Positions 54,906 through 64,000 of a stretch of DNA of 64,000 nucleotides are shown here, piece by piece. Every line of letters starts with the position of its first letter. Positions within the stretch are counted from its first letter, which is position 1. Position numbers and translations under genes: made by a program. The stretch spans positions 1 to 64,000 of the forward strand of contig NZ_AUDK01000020.1 of assembly GCF_000425425.1 (NCBI RefSeq). Direction: 5' to 3'. Source of the stretch: Flavobacterium daejeonense DSM 17708 (GTDB lineage: Bacteria > Bacteroidota > Bacteroidia > Flavobacteriales > Flavobacteriaceae). The notes beneath the pieces were generated by a model. It ran no database searches and was not told the origin of the DNA. It was given only the letters and a program-made list of their open reading frames with translations.

Positions 54906-56933
54906 ATGAGCATTTTAACCCAACATTTCGATACCAAACACAATACCGCACCTTTTTCGCAAATAAAAATTGAAGATTATTTTCCTGCTTTTCAGGAAGG
55001 AATTGCTTTGGCAAAAGCCGAAATTGATGCCATAGTAAACAATCCGGAAGCTCCTTCGTTTGAAAACACCATCGAAGCGATGGATTATTCGGGAGCTATT
55101 TTGGACAGAATTTCGAGTATTTTTTTCAATTTGAATTCAGCCGAAACTAATGATGAAATGCAAAAAATTGCTCAGGAAGTTTCGCCTTTATTATCTGAAT
55201 TCGGGAACGACATTACGCTAAACGCTGATTTATTTGCACGTGTAAAAGCAGTTTACGAACAAAAAGGCAGCTTAAATTTAAACACTGAACAAGCCACACT
55301 TTTAGACAAAAAATACAAAAGTTTTTCAAGAAACGGAGCTAATTTAGCCGAAGATAAAAAATCAGAATTACGCGAAATTGATAAAGAATTATCGAAATTA
55401 AGTTTGCAATTTGGCGAAAATGTTTTGGCAGAAACCAATGCTTTTCAATTGCATATTACAGACGAAAAAGACTTAGCCGGTTTACCCGAAGGCACTATTG
55501 AAGCAGCTCGTTCTTTGGCGAAGGCTCAGGAAAAAGAAGGCTGGATTTTCACCTTAGATCACCCAAGTTATCTTCCGTTTATGACTTATGCTGATAATCG
55601 CGAATTGCGTAAAAAAATGGCAATTGCTTTTGGCTCGAAAGGTTTTCAAAACAATGAATACAACAACGAAGAAATTGTTCTTAAAATTGTTAAACTACGT
55701 CAGCAAAGAGCCAATTTATTAGGTTATAAAACCCATGCGCATTTTGTTTTAGAAGAACGCATGGCAGAAAGCCCCGAAAAAGTAATGGCTTTTGAAAATG
55801 ATTTATTAGCGAAAGCCAAGCCTGCTGCCGAAAAAGAATTTGCCCAATTAACCGCTTTCGCAAAAGAATTAGACAGCATTGACCAACTGGAAAAATGGGA
55901 TGGTGCTTATTATTCAGAAAAATTAAAACAGCAATTATTCAATCTGGATGATGAAAAATTAAAACCTTATTTCCAATTGGAAAAAGTGTTGAATGGAGCT
56001 TTTGACATTGCCGGAAAATTATACGGGCTGACTTTTACCGAAGTATTTGACATCGACAAATACCACGACGAAGTAATGACTTATGAAGTTACGGACGAAA
56101 ACAACAATCTGGTTTCTATTTTCTACGCCGACTTTTTCCCAAGAAAAGGAAAACGCAACGGTGCCTGGATGACTTCATTCAAATCACAATATGTAAAAGA
56201 TGGTGTAAACGAAAGACCTCATATTTCTAACGTTTGTAACTTTACAAAACCAACAGAAACCAAACCATCATTATTAACTTTTAACGAAGTAACAACTTTA
56301 TTCCATGAATTTGGTCACGGATTACACGGAATGTTGGCGAACACGACCTACCCAAGTTTATCCGGAACTTCTGTTTATTGGGATTTTGTAGAATTGCCTT
56401 CTCAGGTGATGGAAAACTGGTGTTACGAGCCAGAAGCCTTAGCTTTATTTGCTACTCATTATCAAACCGGAGAAGTAATTCCGCAGGAATATGTGGAAAA
56501 AATTAAAGAAAGTGCGAGTTTTCAGGAAGGAATGGCAACTTTACGCCAGTTGAGTTTTGGATTATTAGATATGGCTTGGCATGGACAGGATCCAACTAAT
56601 ATTACCAACTTAAAAGCTTTCGAAACGGAACAGTTTAAAAGTACACAATTATATCCGGATGTAGCCGAAAATGCTATGAGTACGGCTTTTTCACATATCT
56701 TTCAAGGTGGTTATTCATCAGGATATTACAGCTACAAATGGGCGGAAGTTTTGGATGCCGATGCTTTTGAATATTTTAAAGAAAACGGCATTTTCAACAA
56801 AGAAATCGCTCATAAATTCAAAGACAACATTCTTTCAAAAGGAGGCACCGAAAATCCAATGACGCTATACAAACGTTTCAGAGGTCAGGAACCAAAACCG
56901 GAAGCTTTATTAAGAAGAGCAGGATTGATATAA
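54906..56933 (+). CDS. M3-family metallopeptidase (peptidyl-dipeptidase Dcp / oligopeptidase A type)
   Basis: Zinc peptidase degrading short peptides. 675 aa, matching Dcp and OpdA (about 680). Zinc motif HEFGH at 467-471 with the downstream glutamate in DFVELPSQVMENW. No signal peptide, so cytosolic. Whether it acts as a dipeptidyl carboxypeptidase or an endopeptidase cannot be decided from sequence. Confidence 0.92.
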   Translation: MSILTQHFDTKHNTAPFSQIKIEDYFPAFQEGIALAKAEIDAIVNNPEAPSFENTIEAMDYSGAILDRISSIFFNLNSAETNDEMQKIAQEVSPLLSEFGNDITLNADLFARVKAVYEQKGSLNLNTEQATLLDKKYKSFSRNGANLAEDKKSELREIDKELSKLSLQFGENVLAETNAFQLHITDEKDLAGLPEGTIEAARSLAKAQEKEGWIFTLDHPSYLPFMTYADNRELRKKMAIAFGSKGFQNNEYNNEEIVLKIVKLRQQRANLLGYKTHAHFVLEERMAESPEKVMAFENDLLAKAKPAAEKEFAQLTAFAKELDSIDQLEKWDGAYYSEKLKQQLFNLDDEKLKPYFQLEKVLNGAFDIAGKLYGLTFTEVFDIDKYHDEVMTYEVTDENNNLVSIFYADFFPRKGKRNGAWMTSFKSQYVKDGVNERPHISNVCNFTKPTETKPSLLTFNEVTTLFHEFGHGLHGMLANTTYPSLSGTSVYWDFVELPSQVMENWCYEPEALALFATHYQTGEVIPQEYVEKIKESASFQEGMATLRQLSFGLLDMAWHGQDPTNITNLKAFETEQFKSTQLYPDVAENAMSTAFSHIFQGGYSSGYYSYKWAEVLDADAFEYFKENGIFNKEIAHKFKDNILSKGGTENPMTLYKRFRGQEPKPEALLRRAGLI

Positions 56934-56966
56934 AGATTTTAGAATGTAGATAAAACCAAGGTTGTG

Positions 56967-58625
56967 ATGAATATTACTGATTTCTTAAAAAAAACAAAGC
57001 CTGCTCAATTAAAAGAAGCAAAAAAACTAGCAGTTAGAGATTTAGATGAAATCAACAAAAATTCTTTTGTTGCATATGTTGACCAGGCAAATGAGAGTTA
57101 TGATACTCAAATAATTTTGGATGACAACAAAAATATACTTTCTAAAAAATGCGACTGCAACAATACTGATGATTGTTTGCATGAAATAGCAATGATTAAC
57201 TTTTTGGCGAATGAAAAGAAACTTACTCCTAAAACAACCAAAGGAAAACAAAGGAAAATTACAGAAACCGACAGAATATTAAATGAAATTGACCCTAAAA
57301 CATTAAAAAAATGGGTATCGAATCTTTTAAACAACAACAAAGAAGTAGCCTTTTTATTTAAAAATGAATTTGGCAAAAAAAATACTTCCTTTGAAAAAAA
57401 AGATATTCAGGAAATCATCAAACTTGCTATTCAATCAGTAATAGGTAAACGAAAATCTATTGAAACAAATGAAGTTAAAAAAGTAATTGACAATTTAAAT
57501 ATATCATTAAAAGAAGTTTTACAGTATATTTTTAGTAGTGAAATCAATGACAAAACCTATAATTTATTAGAAACCATTATTGATGAATTGTTAAAATTCG
57601 AAATGAATTATAATATTACTAGTATCAGAATTACAAGGTTTATTGAAAGTTTAAACAATACATTACTCAAAACAATCTTCAATACTAAAGATTTAGAAAC
57701 TTGGAAGCAAAGTGTAGAGTTTTATTTTTCTAAAGCTTTTGACCATGAAATTTACAGCAGTTACGATTTTGAATTAATTAAAAACATATACAGTTTTTCA
57801 GAAATCAATGAACTTCAAAGAACCTACGTTATAAAATTAGTCGAAAGAAAATTTACCGAAATACAACATGTTGTAAAAGATGACTTTACTAGATTACATG
57901 TTGATTTCGAAATGTTCTTTTTAAATATATTTTCAGAAAACAAACTTTTTGAAAAACACAAAAATCTTTTTAAACCAAGACGGTTTCAAAATGAGTACAA
58001 CATGATATTAATTCAAAACCTCATTGAAATAAATGAATTAGAAAAGGCAGAAAATTATTGTAACGAACAAATCAATAATAATACAAATCATAATTACGAC
58101 CTTCCTTACATTAATTTTTTAGCCGAAATATATTCCAAAACAAATAACACGAGTAAAAAAGCAACTTTACTAGCTAATTATGGAGTATATTCTTTTGATT
58201 TTGAAAACTATCTTTTCTTAAAGAAAAACTGCTCTCCAGTTGAATTTAAAAAATACCGCCAGAAAATATTAACAAATGCCAATTACAGTTCTCAAAATGG
58301 AGATATTCAGGCTTTTGACTTTTATTATAAGGTAATGAAGGATGATGGTTTAACAAATAAATTAATTTCTTTATTGGCAAAAACTCATAATCTAACTCTT
58401 TTTGACCTCTATAAGGAAGAAGCCTTTGCTATAAATCCAATTGATTTTATAGCAGAAGCCTGTGCTGCAGCCACTTTTTCAACTCAAAATAAACATATTA
58501 ATGAGATTGCAAATTTTATCTATAATAATACAAATAAAAAACTGCTTAATATCTACTTAACTGACAGACGTATTCACGAATTCAGTAAGTTATACAGACA
58601 AATAAAGGAATTAGACTCAAATTAA
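56967..58625 (+). CDS. SWIM zinc-finger protein of unknown function
   Basis: 552 aa from the ATG at 56967 (a GTG at 56964 is also in frame). The N-terminal domain carries a SWIM-type motif C-x-C-x5-C-x-H: C62, C64, C70, H72 in KCDCNNTDDCLHEIAM. The remaining 470 residues are Lys/Asn/Glu-rich and look like a long alpha-helical repeat solenoid; no enzymatic motif is visible. SWIM domains bind nucleic acids or proteins, often with Snf2 ATPases, but none is encoded nearby. Base composition is strikingly AT-rich compared with the peptidase gene 33 bp upstream, which suggests transfer. Confidence 0.75.
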   Translation: MNITDFLKKTKPAQLKEAKKLAVRDLDEINKNSFVAYVDQANESYDTQIILDDNKNILSKKCDCNNTDDCLHEIAMINFLANEKKLTPKTTKGKQRKITETDRILNEIDPKTLKKWVSNLLNNNKEVAFLFKNEFGKKNTSFEKKDIQEIIKLAIQSVIGKRKSIETNEVKKVIDNLNISLKEVLQYIFSSEINDKTYNLLETIIDELLKFEMNYNITSIRITRFIESLNNTLLKTIFNTKDLETWKQSVEFYFSKAFDHEIYSSYDFELIKNIYSFSEINELQRTYVIKLVERKFTEIQHVVKDDFTRLHVDFEMFFLNIFSENKLFEKHKNLFKPRRFQNEYNMILIQNLIEINELEKAENYCNEQINNNTNHNYDLPYINFLAEIYSKTNNTSKKATLLANYGVYSFDFENYLFLKKNCSPVEFKKYRQKILTNANYSSQNGDIQAFDFYYKVMKDDGLTNKLISLLAKTHNLTLFDLYKEEAFAINPIDFIAEACAAATFSTQNKHINEIANFIYNNTNKKLLNIYLTDRRIHEFSKLYRQIKELDSN

Positions 58626-58643
58626 AATAGATTTTAAAGTTTA

Positions 58644-59762
58644 TTACCCCTTCAAAAATTCCCTAAAATTATCCTTATTTACCACCAAAAATGAAGGATG
58701 GTAGGCTTCTTCAAAAGGCTTGGGCAATTTACTTTTTTTAGTAGGAGACCATTTGAATTCAAAGGCGCTGACATTATCTGCGGTAATCTCAATATAATCT
58801 ATTTCTTGCTGTGCAGTGGTACGCCAAAAATAAGGTTTGGCTAAACTGTTTGTATAGGACAATTGCTTGATACGTTCTGAAACCAAAAAATTCTCCCACA
58901 AAGCCCCTTTGTCTTGCCTGAATTCAAAGCTATTAAAATTCCCTATCAACATATTACGAACCCCATTATCATAAAAATAAATTTTTCGGTTAGCCTTTAT
59001 CTCGTTGCGAAGGTTTTTACTGTAACTGTTTAATCGAAAAATCACAAAAACTTTTTCCAGCAAATCAATGTAATTATTAACTGTATTTTTATCCACTCCA
59101 ACCATTTGAGCAATTTCATTGTAACTCACCTCATTACCAAGCTGAAACGCCAAAGCCTGTAAAATTTTCTCTAAAACATCTGATTTTCTAATTCCCGCCA
59201 GACTTAAAACATCTTTATACAAATAACTGGAAACCAAATTTTTCAAAATCTCATATTCGTTACCAAAATTATTAATCACATCAGGATACATTCCATATAG
59301 CAATCGCAATTCTAATTGCTGTTGGGCTTTGATATAACCAACATTATTCTCAAATTCATCCCAAGAAACCGGATACAAATGATATTCAAATTTGCGCCCG
59401 GTTAAAGGTTCCTGAGTAATATGATTAATATCAAAAGCCGAAGAACCACTCACGACAACCTGAACATCTTTTATCTGGTCTATTATAATTTTTAATTTTA
59501 AACCAATGTTAGGAATACGCTGTACCTCATCAATGAAAACATATTTATAGGTACCTATTATTCTTTTTAAAACTTCCGTATTAGCATTTGACAGAGTATC
59601 TGCAACTACTGCATCATCTCCATCCAAAAAAAGAAAAGGGACATCTTCCAACAAAGCATTTATTAATGTTGTCTTACCAACCTGTCTGGGGCCAATTAGT
59701 AAAACTGCCTTCCCTTTATTTAATTTCTCTCTTATTTTCGATGTTAAATCTCTATTAATCAT
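58644..59762 (-). CDS. AAA_14/DUF4143 ATP-binding protein
   Basis: 372 aa. P-loop LIGPRQVGKTTL (Walker A 24-31) and YVFIDEVQRIP (Walker B near 75) belong to the AAA_14 domain; VVSGSSAFDI is sensor 1. Middle residues hold a winged-helix region (GNEVSYNEIAQMVGVDKNTVNNYIDLLEKVFVIF) and the C-terminus a DUF4143 domain with WENFLVSERIKQL and EIDYIEI, a PD-(D/E)XK-like pattern. Such genes are abundant, mobile and of unknown role in Bacteroidota. Promoter region contains a 26-bp palindrome. Confidence 0.9.
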   Translation of the reverse strand: MINRDLTSKIREKLNKGKAVLLIGPRQVGKTTLINALLEDVPFLFLDGDDAVVADTLSNANTEVLKRIIGTYKYVFIDEVQRIPNIGLKLKIIIDQIKDVQVVVSGSSAFDINHITQEPLTGRKFEYHLYPVSWDEFENNVGYIKAQQQLELRLLYGMYPDVINNFGNEYEILKNLVSSYLYKDVLSLAGIRKSDVLEKILQALAFQLGNEVSYNEIAQMVGVDKNTVNNYIDLLEKVFVIFRLNSYSKNLRNEIKANRKIYFYDNGVRNMLIGNFNSFEFRQDKGALWENFLVSERIKQLSYTNSLAKPYFWRTTAQQEIDYIEITADNVSAFEFKWSPTKKSKLPKPFEEAYHPSFLVVNKDNFREFLKG

Positions 59763-59798
59763 AGCCTAACTTTTTCACAAAGATATTAAAAAGAAAGT

Positions 59799-59848
59799 CT
59801 ATTCACCAATTTTAAACTAAACTCAGTGAACATATTCACCAATTTTAT
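59799..59848. repeat. Two TATTCACCAATTTTA half-sites
   Basis: TATTCACCAATTTTA occurs at 59799-59813 and again around 59833-59847. Both share ATTCACCAA with the perfect palindrome that follows. Together they look like a series of operator sites for the ATPase gene. Confidence 0.6.
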
Positions 59849-59852
59849 AGTA

Positions 59853-59878
59853 ATTTTGGTGAATATATTCACCAAAAT
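59853..59878. promoter_or_regulatory. Perfect 26-bp palindrome, candidate operator
   Basis: The half-site ATTTTGGTGAATA is followed by its exact reverse complement. It lies 91 bp upstream of the AAA_14 gene and 9 bp from the end of the UbiA-like gene. GGTGAATA/TATTCACC repeats as half-sites downstream. A dimeric regulator, possibly the ATPase through its winged helix, could bind here. Confidence 0.6.
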
Positions 59879-59886
59879 CGATATTT

Positions 59887-60699
59887 TTACAGCAAAACCA
59901 CCATCAGCCACCACAAAATCGGAATGCTTTCAACCCAAAAAGAAGTGTAATATTTAGAACGGTTAGTATTCGAAAAAATTAAAAAAAGTGACAGCATTAC
60001 AACCAGAACCAAATTGACTACCAACTGCTTTTGGATAAAATTTATTTTGAAAAACTCTAAAAAATAAAACGGAATTAGCAATAGCAATCCTAATAGTTTT
60101 GTTTGCTTAACTCCTATTTGTTGTGGAACGGTTTTCAAATGCGGATCATCATTAGCCAAATCGATGATTTCGAAAACCAAAATCAAATCAAAAACCAATA
60201 TAAAACGCTGCACACATTTGATAAAAAAATCCTGACCTAAAGCATGATGCGCATTAACCAATGGCAACATCAAAGTGACTCCTACCCAACACAAGGCAAC
60301 TATGTAAATTTTCACCCCTGCCCAATTGCGGGCGTTTCTGCGGTTTGGAAAAAAAGGAAGTGTGTACAACAAGGTAAGTATCAATACAGCTACAGCAACT
60401 ATTTGAGTAACTAACTCCAATTGAAAGAAATAAAAACCTACCGCCAGAAGAGAAATAAAGCTCAAAAAAGCAATCAATTTTAACTCATTTCGCATCATTC
60501 TTTTTTTGGCTCTGGCCAAAGCATCGTATTTTACGAAATTATATCCTACAATTGTCCCAAAAAAAGCAAAAAAAGCAATGGATTCATCATAAGGTATTGC
60601 AAACATGTATTGTGTCATTCGCACCAACGCATAAACCGATAAAGCAACGTGAATGCTGGATTTTAGATAAAAATCAAAAAGGCTTTGAATACGAATCAT
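59887..60699 (-). CDS. UbiA-superfamily-like membrane protein
   Basis: 270 aa with about eight hydrophobic segments. FFGTIVGYNFVKYDALARAKKRM resembles the first, and DLILVFEIIDLANDDPHLKTVPQQIGVKQTK the second, conserved region of UbiA prenyltransferases, where aspartates bind the prenyl diphosphate magnesium. The first aspartate-rich motif is weak, so the enzyme may have changed or lost activity. Substrate unknown. Confidence 0.7.
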   Translation of the reverse strand: MIRIQSLFDFYLKSSIHVALSVYALVRMTQYMFAIPYDESIAFFAFFGTIVGYNFVKYDALARAKKRMMRNELKLIAFLSFISLLAVGFYFFQLELVTQIVAVAVLILTLLYTLPFFPNRRNARNWAGVKIYIVALCWVGVTLMLPLVNAHHALGQDFFIKCVQRFILVFDLILVFEIIDLANDDPHLKTVPQQIGVKQTKLLGLLLLIPFYFLEFFKINFIQKQLVVNLVLVVMLSLFLIFSNTNRSKYYTSFWVESIPILWWLMVVLL

Positions 60700-60795
60700 C
60701 TAACAAATATAAATATTTAGGGGTAATATTTATTAATTTTTCATTGAACAAATAAAATGAATCCTAAAATACATTATTTTGATTAGAATTATACT

Positions 60796-60803
60796 TATTT
60801 TTG
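60796..60803 (+). promoter_or_regulatory. gcvP promoter -7 box
   Basis: TATTTTTG followed by CGCC, 35 bp before the gcvP ATG. Same TTTGCGCC context as the boxes before purK and rlmB. Confidence 0.55.
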
Positions 60804-60838
60804 CGCCACTAAAAAACAGAAACTTTTTTTACAGTTAG

Positions 60839-63688
60839 ATGAAAACAGATGCTTTTGCTTTAAGACACATTGGGCCAAGAGAAACTGACCTAGAACACAT
60901 GTTCAAAACAATTGGTGTAAATGATATGAGCCAATTACTTTATGAAACGTTTCCGGACGGAATTCGTTTAAAAAATGATTTAATACTTGACCCGGCGATG
61001 ACCGAATATGAATACACCAATCATATTCAGGAATTAGGCAAAAAAAATAAAGTTTTCAAATCATACATCGGTTTGGGATACCACCCAACGATTATACCGG
61101 CGGCTATTCAAAGAAACATTTTTGAAAACCCGGGATGGTACACGGCTTACACTCCTTATCAGGCAGAAATTGCTCAAGGTCGTTTAGAAGCGATTTTGAA
61201 TTTCCAAACTATGGTGATTGAGTTAACCGGAATGGAAATCGCCAATGCTTCTTTATTAGATGAAGGTACTGCTGCTGCTGAAGCGATGGCTTTATTATTT
61301 GACGTTCGTTCTCGTGAGCAAAAGAAAAACAATATTTGTAAATTCTTCGTTTCTGAAGAAATTTTACCTCAAACATTATCCGTTTTACAAACGCGTTCTA
61401 CTCCAATCGGAATTGAATTGGTCGTAGGTAACCACAAAACTTTTGATTTCTCAAATGAGTTCTTTGGAGCTATTTTACAATACCCTGGAAAATACGGACA
61501 GGTAAACGATTATACATCTTTTATCGCAAAAGCAAAAGAAAACGAAATTAAAGTGGCTTTTGCTGCCGATATTTTATCTTTAGCAACATTAACTTCTCCG
61601 GGAGAAATGGGAGCTGCAGTGGTTGTAGGCACCACACAACGTTTTGGTATTCCAATGGGATATGGAGGTCCACACGCGGCTTATTTTGCCACGAAAGAAG
61701 AATACAAACGTTCTATGCCGGGACGTATCATCGGTGTTTCTATCGATGCCAACGGAAACCGCGCCTTACGTATGGCTTTGGGAACTCGTGAACAACACAT
61801 CAAACGTGAAAAAGCAACTTCAAACATTTGTACTGCTCAGGTATTATTGGCAGTTATGGCTGGTATGTACGCCGTTTATCACGGTCCAAAAGGATTAAAA
61901 TATATCGCCAACAAAGTTCATGCTTCAGCGGTTACTACTGCTGATGCTTTAAACAAATTAGGCGTTTATCAAACCAATACCGCTTTCTTTGATACTATTT
62001 TAGTAAAAGCGGATGCTCAAAAAGTAAAAGCTGTTGCTGAAAGAAACGAAGTTAACTTCTTCTATGTAGACGCTGAAACGATTTCAATCTCATTGAACGA
62101 AACGACTTCTGTTGCTGATATCAACCAAATCATTGCGATTTTTGCAGAAGCGACAGGTAAAGAAGCTTTCACCGTTACTGAATTGTCAACTGCATCTCAA
62201 TTACCAGCTTCTTTAGAGAGAATCTCTTCTTTCTTAACACATGAGGTCTTCAACAACCATCATTCTGAAAGCCAGTTGATGCGTTATATCAAAAAATTAG
62301 AGCGTAAAGATTTATCATTGAACCACTCGATGATTTCTTTAGGTTCTTGTACCATGAAATTGAATGCTGCTTCTGAAATGTTGCCATTATCCATGCCAAA
62401 CTGGAACAGCATCCACCCATTTGCTCCAATTGAGCAAGCTGAAGGTTACATCACCATGCTTAAAAAATTAGAGCAACAATTAAATGTAATCACTGGATTT
62501 TCAGGTACAACTTTACAACCAAACTCAGGAGCCCAAGGAGAATACGCCGGTTTAATGGCTATTCGTGCTTACCATATGTCTCGTGGAGAAGGTTACCGCA
62601 ATGTATGTTTAATTCCATCATCGGCACACGGAACTAACCCGGCTTCTGCAGCGATGGCAGGAATGAAAATTATCGTAACTAAAACCACTCCGGAAGGAAA
62701 CATTGATGTAGAAGATTTAAGAGCTAAAGCTATCGAACACAAAGACGATTTGTCTTGCTTGATGGTCACTTACCCTTCTACACACGGCGTTTACGAATCG
62801 ACAATTATCGAAATTACCAAATTAATCCACGAAAACGGAGGATTGGTTTATATGGACGGTGCTAATATGAACGCTCAGGTAGGTTTAACAAATCCTGCAA
62901 CTATTGGTGCCGATGTTTGTCACCTGAACTTACACAAAACATTTGCAATTCCTCACGGAGGTGGCGGACCTGGTGTGGGACCAATTTGTGTAAATGAAAA
63001 ATTAGTTCCGTTCTTACCTACCAACCCAATCTTAAATGTAGGCGGAGAGCAAGCCATTACAGCTATTTCTTCTGCACCTTACGGATCAGCTTTAGTTTGT
63101 CTAATTTCTTACGGTTACATCACGATGATGGGAGCTGAAGGATTAAGAAGCGCAACAGAGCATGCTATCCTGAATGCTAACTACATGAAATCACGTTTTG
63201 AAGGACACTACCCTATTCTTTATACAGGAGAATGCGGAAGAGCAGCTCACGAAATGATCTTAGATTGCCGCGCATTTAAAGAAAACGGAATTGAAGTGGG
63301 TGATATCGCTAAACGTTTAATGGATTACGGTTTCCACGCACCAACAGTTTCTTTCCCGGTAGCCGGAACGTTGATGATTGAACCAACAGAATCTGAAGAT
63401 TTAGCAGAATTAGACCGTTTCTGTGATGCTTTAATCGCTATCCGTCAAGAAATTGAAACTACTTCTGCTGACGATAAAAACAACGTCTTGAAAAATGCGC
63501 CGCACACTTTAGCCATGTTAACGGCAAACACTTGGGATTTCCCATATTCTCGTGAAACGGCTGCTTATCCATTAGATTATATTGCAGAAAACAAATTCTG
63601 GCCATCTGTTCGTCGTGTTGACGATGCTTACGGAGACAGAAATTTAGTTTGTTCTTGTGCGCCAATTGAAGCATATATGGAAAGCTAA
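60839..63688 (+). CDS. gcvP: Glycine dehydrogenase (decarboxylating), P protein
   Basis: PLP enzyme of the glycine cleavage system passing the aminomethyl group to lipoyl-GcvH. 949 aa, the full-length fused form. [21 protein letters not shown] begins it; the PLP lysine is in [21 protein letters not shown]. Codon use is that of a highly expressed gene. gcvT and gcvH are not adjacent. Confidence 0.97.
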   Translation: MKTDAFALRHIGPRETDLEHMFKTIGVNDMSQLLYETFPDGIRLKNDLILDPAMTEYEYTNHIQELGKKNKVFKSYIGLGYHPTIIPAAIQRNIFENPGWYTAYTPYQAEIAQGRLEAILNFQTMVIELTGMEIANASLLDEGTAAAEAMALLFDVRSREQKKNNICKFFVSEEILPQTLSVLQTRSTPIGIELVVGNHKTFDFSNEFFGAILQYPGKYGQVNDYTSFIAKAKENEIKVAFAADILSLATLTSPGEMGAAVVVGTTQRFGIPMGYGGPHAAYFATKEEYKRSMPGRIIGVSIDANGNRALRMALGTREQHIKREKATSNICTAQVLLAVMAGMYAVYHGPKGLKYIANKVHASAVTTADALNKLGVYQTNTAFFDTILVKADAQKVKAVAERNEVNFFYVDAETISISLNETTSVADINQIIAIFAEATGKEAFTVTELSTASQLPASLERISSFLTHEVFNNHHSESQLMRYIKKLERKDLSLNHSMISLGSCTMKLNAASEMLPLSMPNWNSIHPFAPIEQAEGYITMLKKLEQQLNVITGFSGTTLQPNSGAQGEYAGLMAIRAYHMSRGEGYRNVCLIPSSAHGTNPASAAMAGMKIIVTKTTPEGNIDVEDLRAKAIEHKDDLSCLMVTYPSTHGVYESTIIEITKLIHENGGLVYMDGANMNAQVGLTNPATIGADVCHLNLHKTFAIPHGGGGPGVGPICVNEKLVPFLPTNPILNVGGEQAITAISSAPYGSALVCLISYGYITMMGAEGLRSATEHAILNANYMKSRFEGHYPILYTGECGRAAHEMILDCRAFKENGIEVGDIAKRLMDYGFHAPTVSFPVAGTLMIEPTESEDLAELDRFCDALIAIRQEIETTSADDKNNVLKNAPHTLAMLTANTWDFPYSRETAAYPLDYIAENKFWPSVRRVDDAYGDRNLVCSCAPIEAYMES

Positions 63689-63712
63689 TTAACACAAAAT
63701 ATTCATTTAAAA

Positions 63713-63739
63713 TGCCTCGGTTTATCGGGGTATTTTTTT
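63713..63739 (+). terminator. gcvP terminator
   Basis: TGCCTCG pairs with CGGGGTA (7 bp with two G-T wobbles), followed by seven Ts, 25 bp after the stop codon. Confidence 0.75.
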
Positions 63740-63840
63740 GCCCAACAAATCTCGAAAAGCCTAAATATTTAATTATTAAAAAACTTTCTGTAATTAAAAA
63801 TTAAAGCAGACTGAATTTAATTTTCTTAAAAAAATATCAG

Positions 63841-63848
63841 TATTTTTG
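63841..63848 (+). promoter_or_regulatory. -7 box before the FabH-like gene
   Basis: TATTTTTG, 82 bp before the preferred start of the last gene in the window. Confidence 0.45.
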
Positions 63849-63929
63849 CCAATTGCATAGCATTTAGTATTTTTCAACCGATTGATGAAATACGAACCTA
63901 TTGCCGCCCTTTTTAACAGAACTAATCTA

Positions 63930-64000
63930 ATGAAAATAAAGATAACCGGAACAGGGAGTTACATACCCGAAAGAGTAATTTCAGACAAATACTTTGAACT
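63930..64000 (+). CDS. 3-oxoacyl-ACP synthase III family protein (partial, runs off right edge)
   Basis: The first 23 codons read MKIKITGTGSYIPERVISDKYFE, the N-terminal start of FabH-like ketosynthase III enzymes (ITGTGSYIPE is the first strand and loop). An in-frame ATG at 63885 would add 15 residues that do not look like the family, so I prefer 63930. FabH condenses acyl-CoA with malonyl-ACP; the active site is outside the window. Confidence 0.75.
   Translation, partial: MKIKITGTGSYIPERVISDKYFE

Noticed and set aside
58644..59762. Transposase or IS element
   Set aside because: The protein is a complete AAA_14/DUF4143 ATPase without terminal inverted repeats at gene ends or target duplication.

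Overview
The window is chromosomal DNA of a member of the Flavobacteriaceae, most likely Flavobacterium or a close relative. The pointers are low GC content, promoters of the Bacteroidota type (a -7 box TAnnTTTG with an upstream TTG or TTTG), few Shine-Dalgarno sites, a SusC/SusD outer-membrane pair, zinc-free forms of S4, S14 and L36, and the order rplQ-carA-eno-gltA-ctlX. I see no tRNA, rRNA, CRISPR array, prophage or insertion sequence.

Layout. 1-7.4 kb is the edge of a surface-polysaccharide locus on the minus strand: a Wza-like export lipoprotein, a Wzc-like tyrosine autokinase, a WbpP-like UDP-sugar 4-epimerase, a frameshifted four-helix-bundle gene and UDP-glucose dehydrogenase. Two clusters of a cloverleaf-like repeat flank the sugar-nucleotide genes, and a GIY-YIG gene runs off the left edge. 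7.4-15.2 kb holds recR, a sodium/solute symporter, a CoA-binding protein, ctlX, gltA, eno and carA. 15.3-32.7 kb is one long minus-strand block of translation genes: rpsL, rpsG, fusA, rpsJ, the S10, spc and alpha clusters with secY, infA, rpmJ and rpoA, ending in rplQ. It has strong promoters before rpsL and rplC, and hairpins in the few wide gaps. 32.9-38.7 kb is a SusC/SusD/lipoprotein operon without carbohydrate-active enzymes. 38.7-51.0 kb is housekeeping: rlmB, rhomboid protease, rarA, a radC operon, mpl, a glycosyltransferase, obg, a CNNM/CorC transporter, adk and hpt.

51.2-60.7 kb is the most accessory part. purK and purE, normally neighbours, are separated by an AT-rich two-gene cassette: an ABC-type ATPase and an HNH nuclease of the PtuB/TIGR02646 kind. 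This is a Septu-like candidate defence system sitting inside the purine operon. After purE come a 27-bp inverted repeat, an M3 metallopeptidase, a SWIM zinc-finger protein of unknown role, an AAA_14/DUF4143 ATPase with a perfect 26-bp palindrome in its promoter region, and a UbiA-like membrane protein. gcvP and the start of a FabH-like gene close the window.

A second theme is intergenic. Several gene junctions carry degenerate arrays with a 7- or 8-base period, usually switching strand in the middle so that they fold back. They flank the four-helix-bundle, CNNM and adk genes and occur between rpsL and rpsG. I know of no named family for them.
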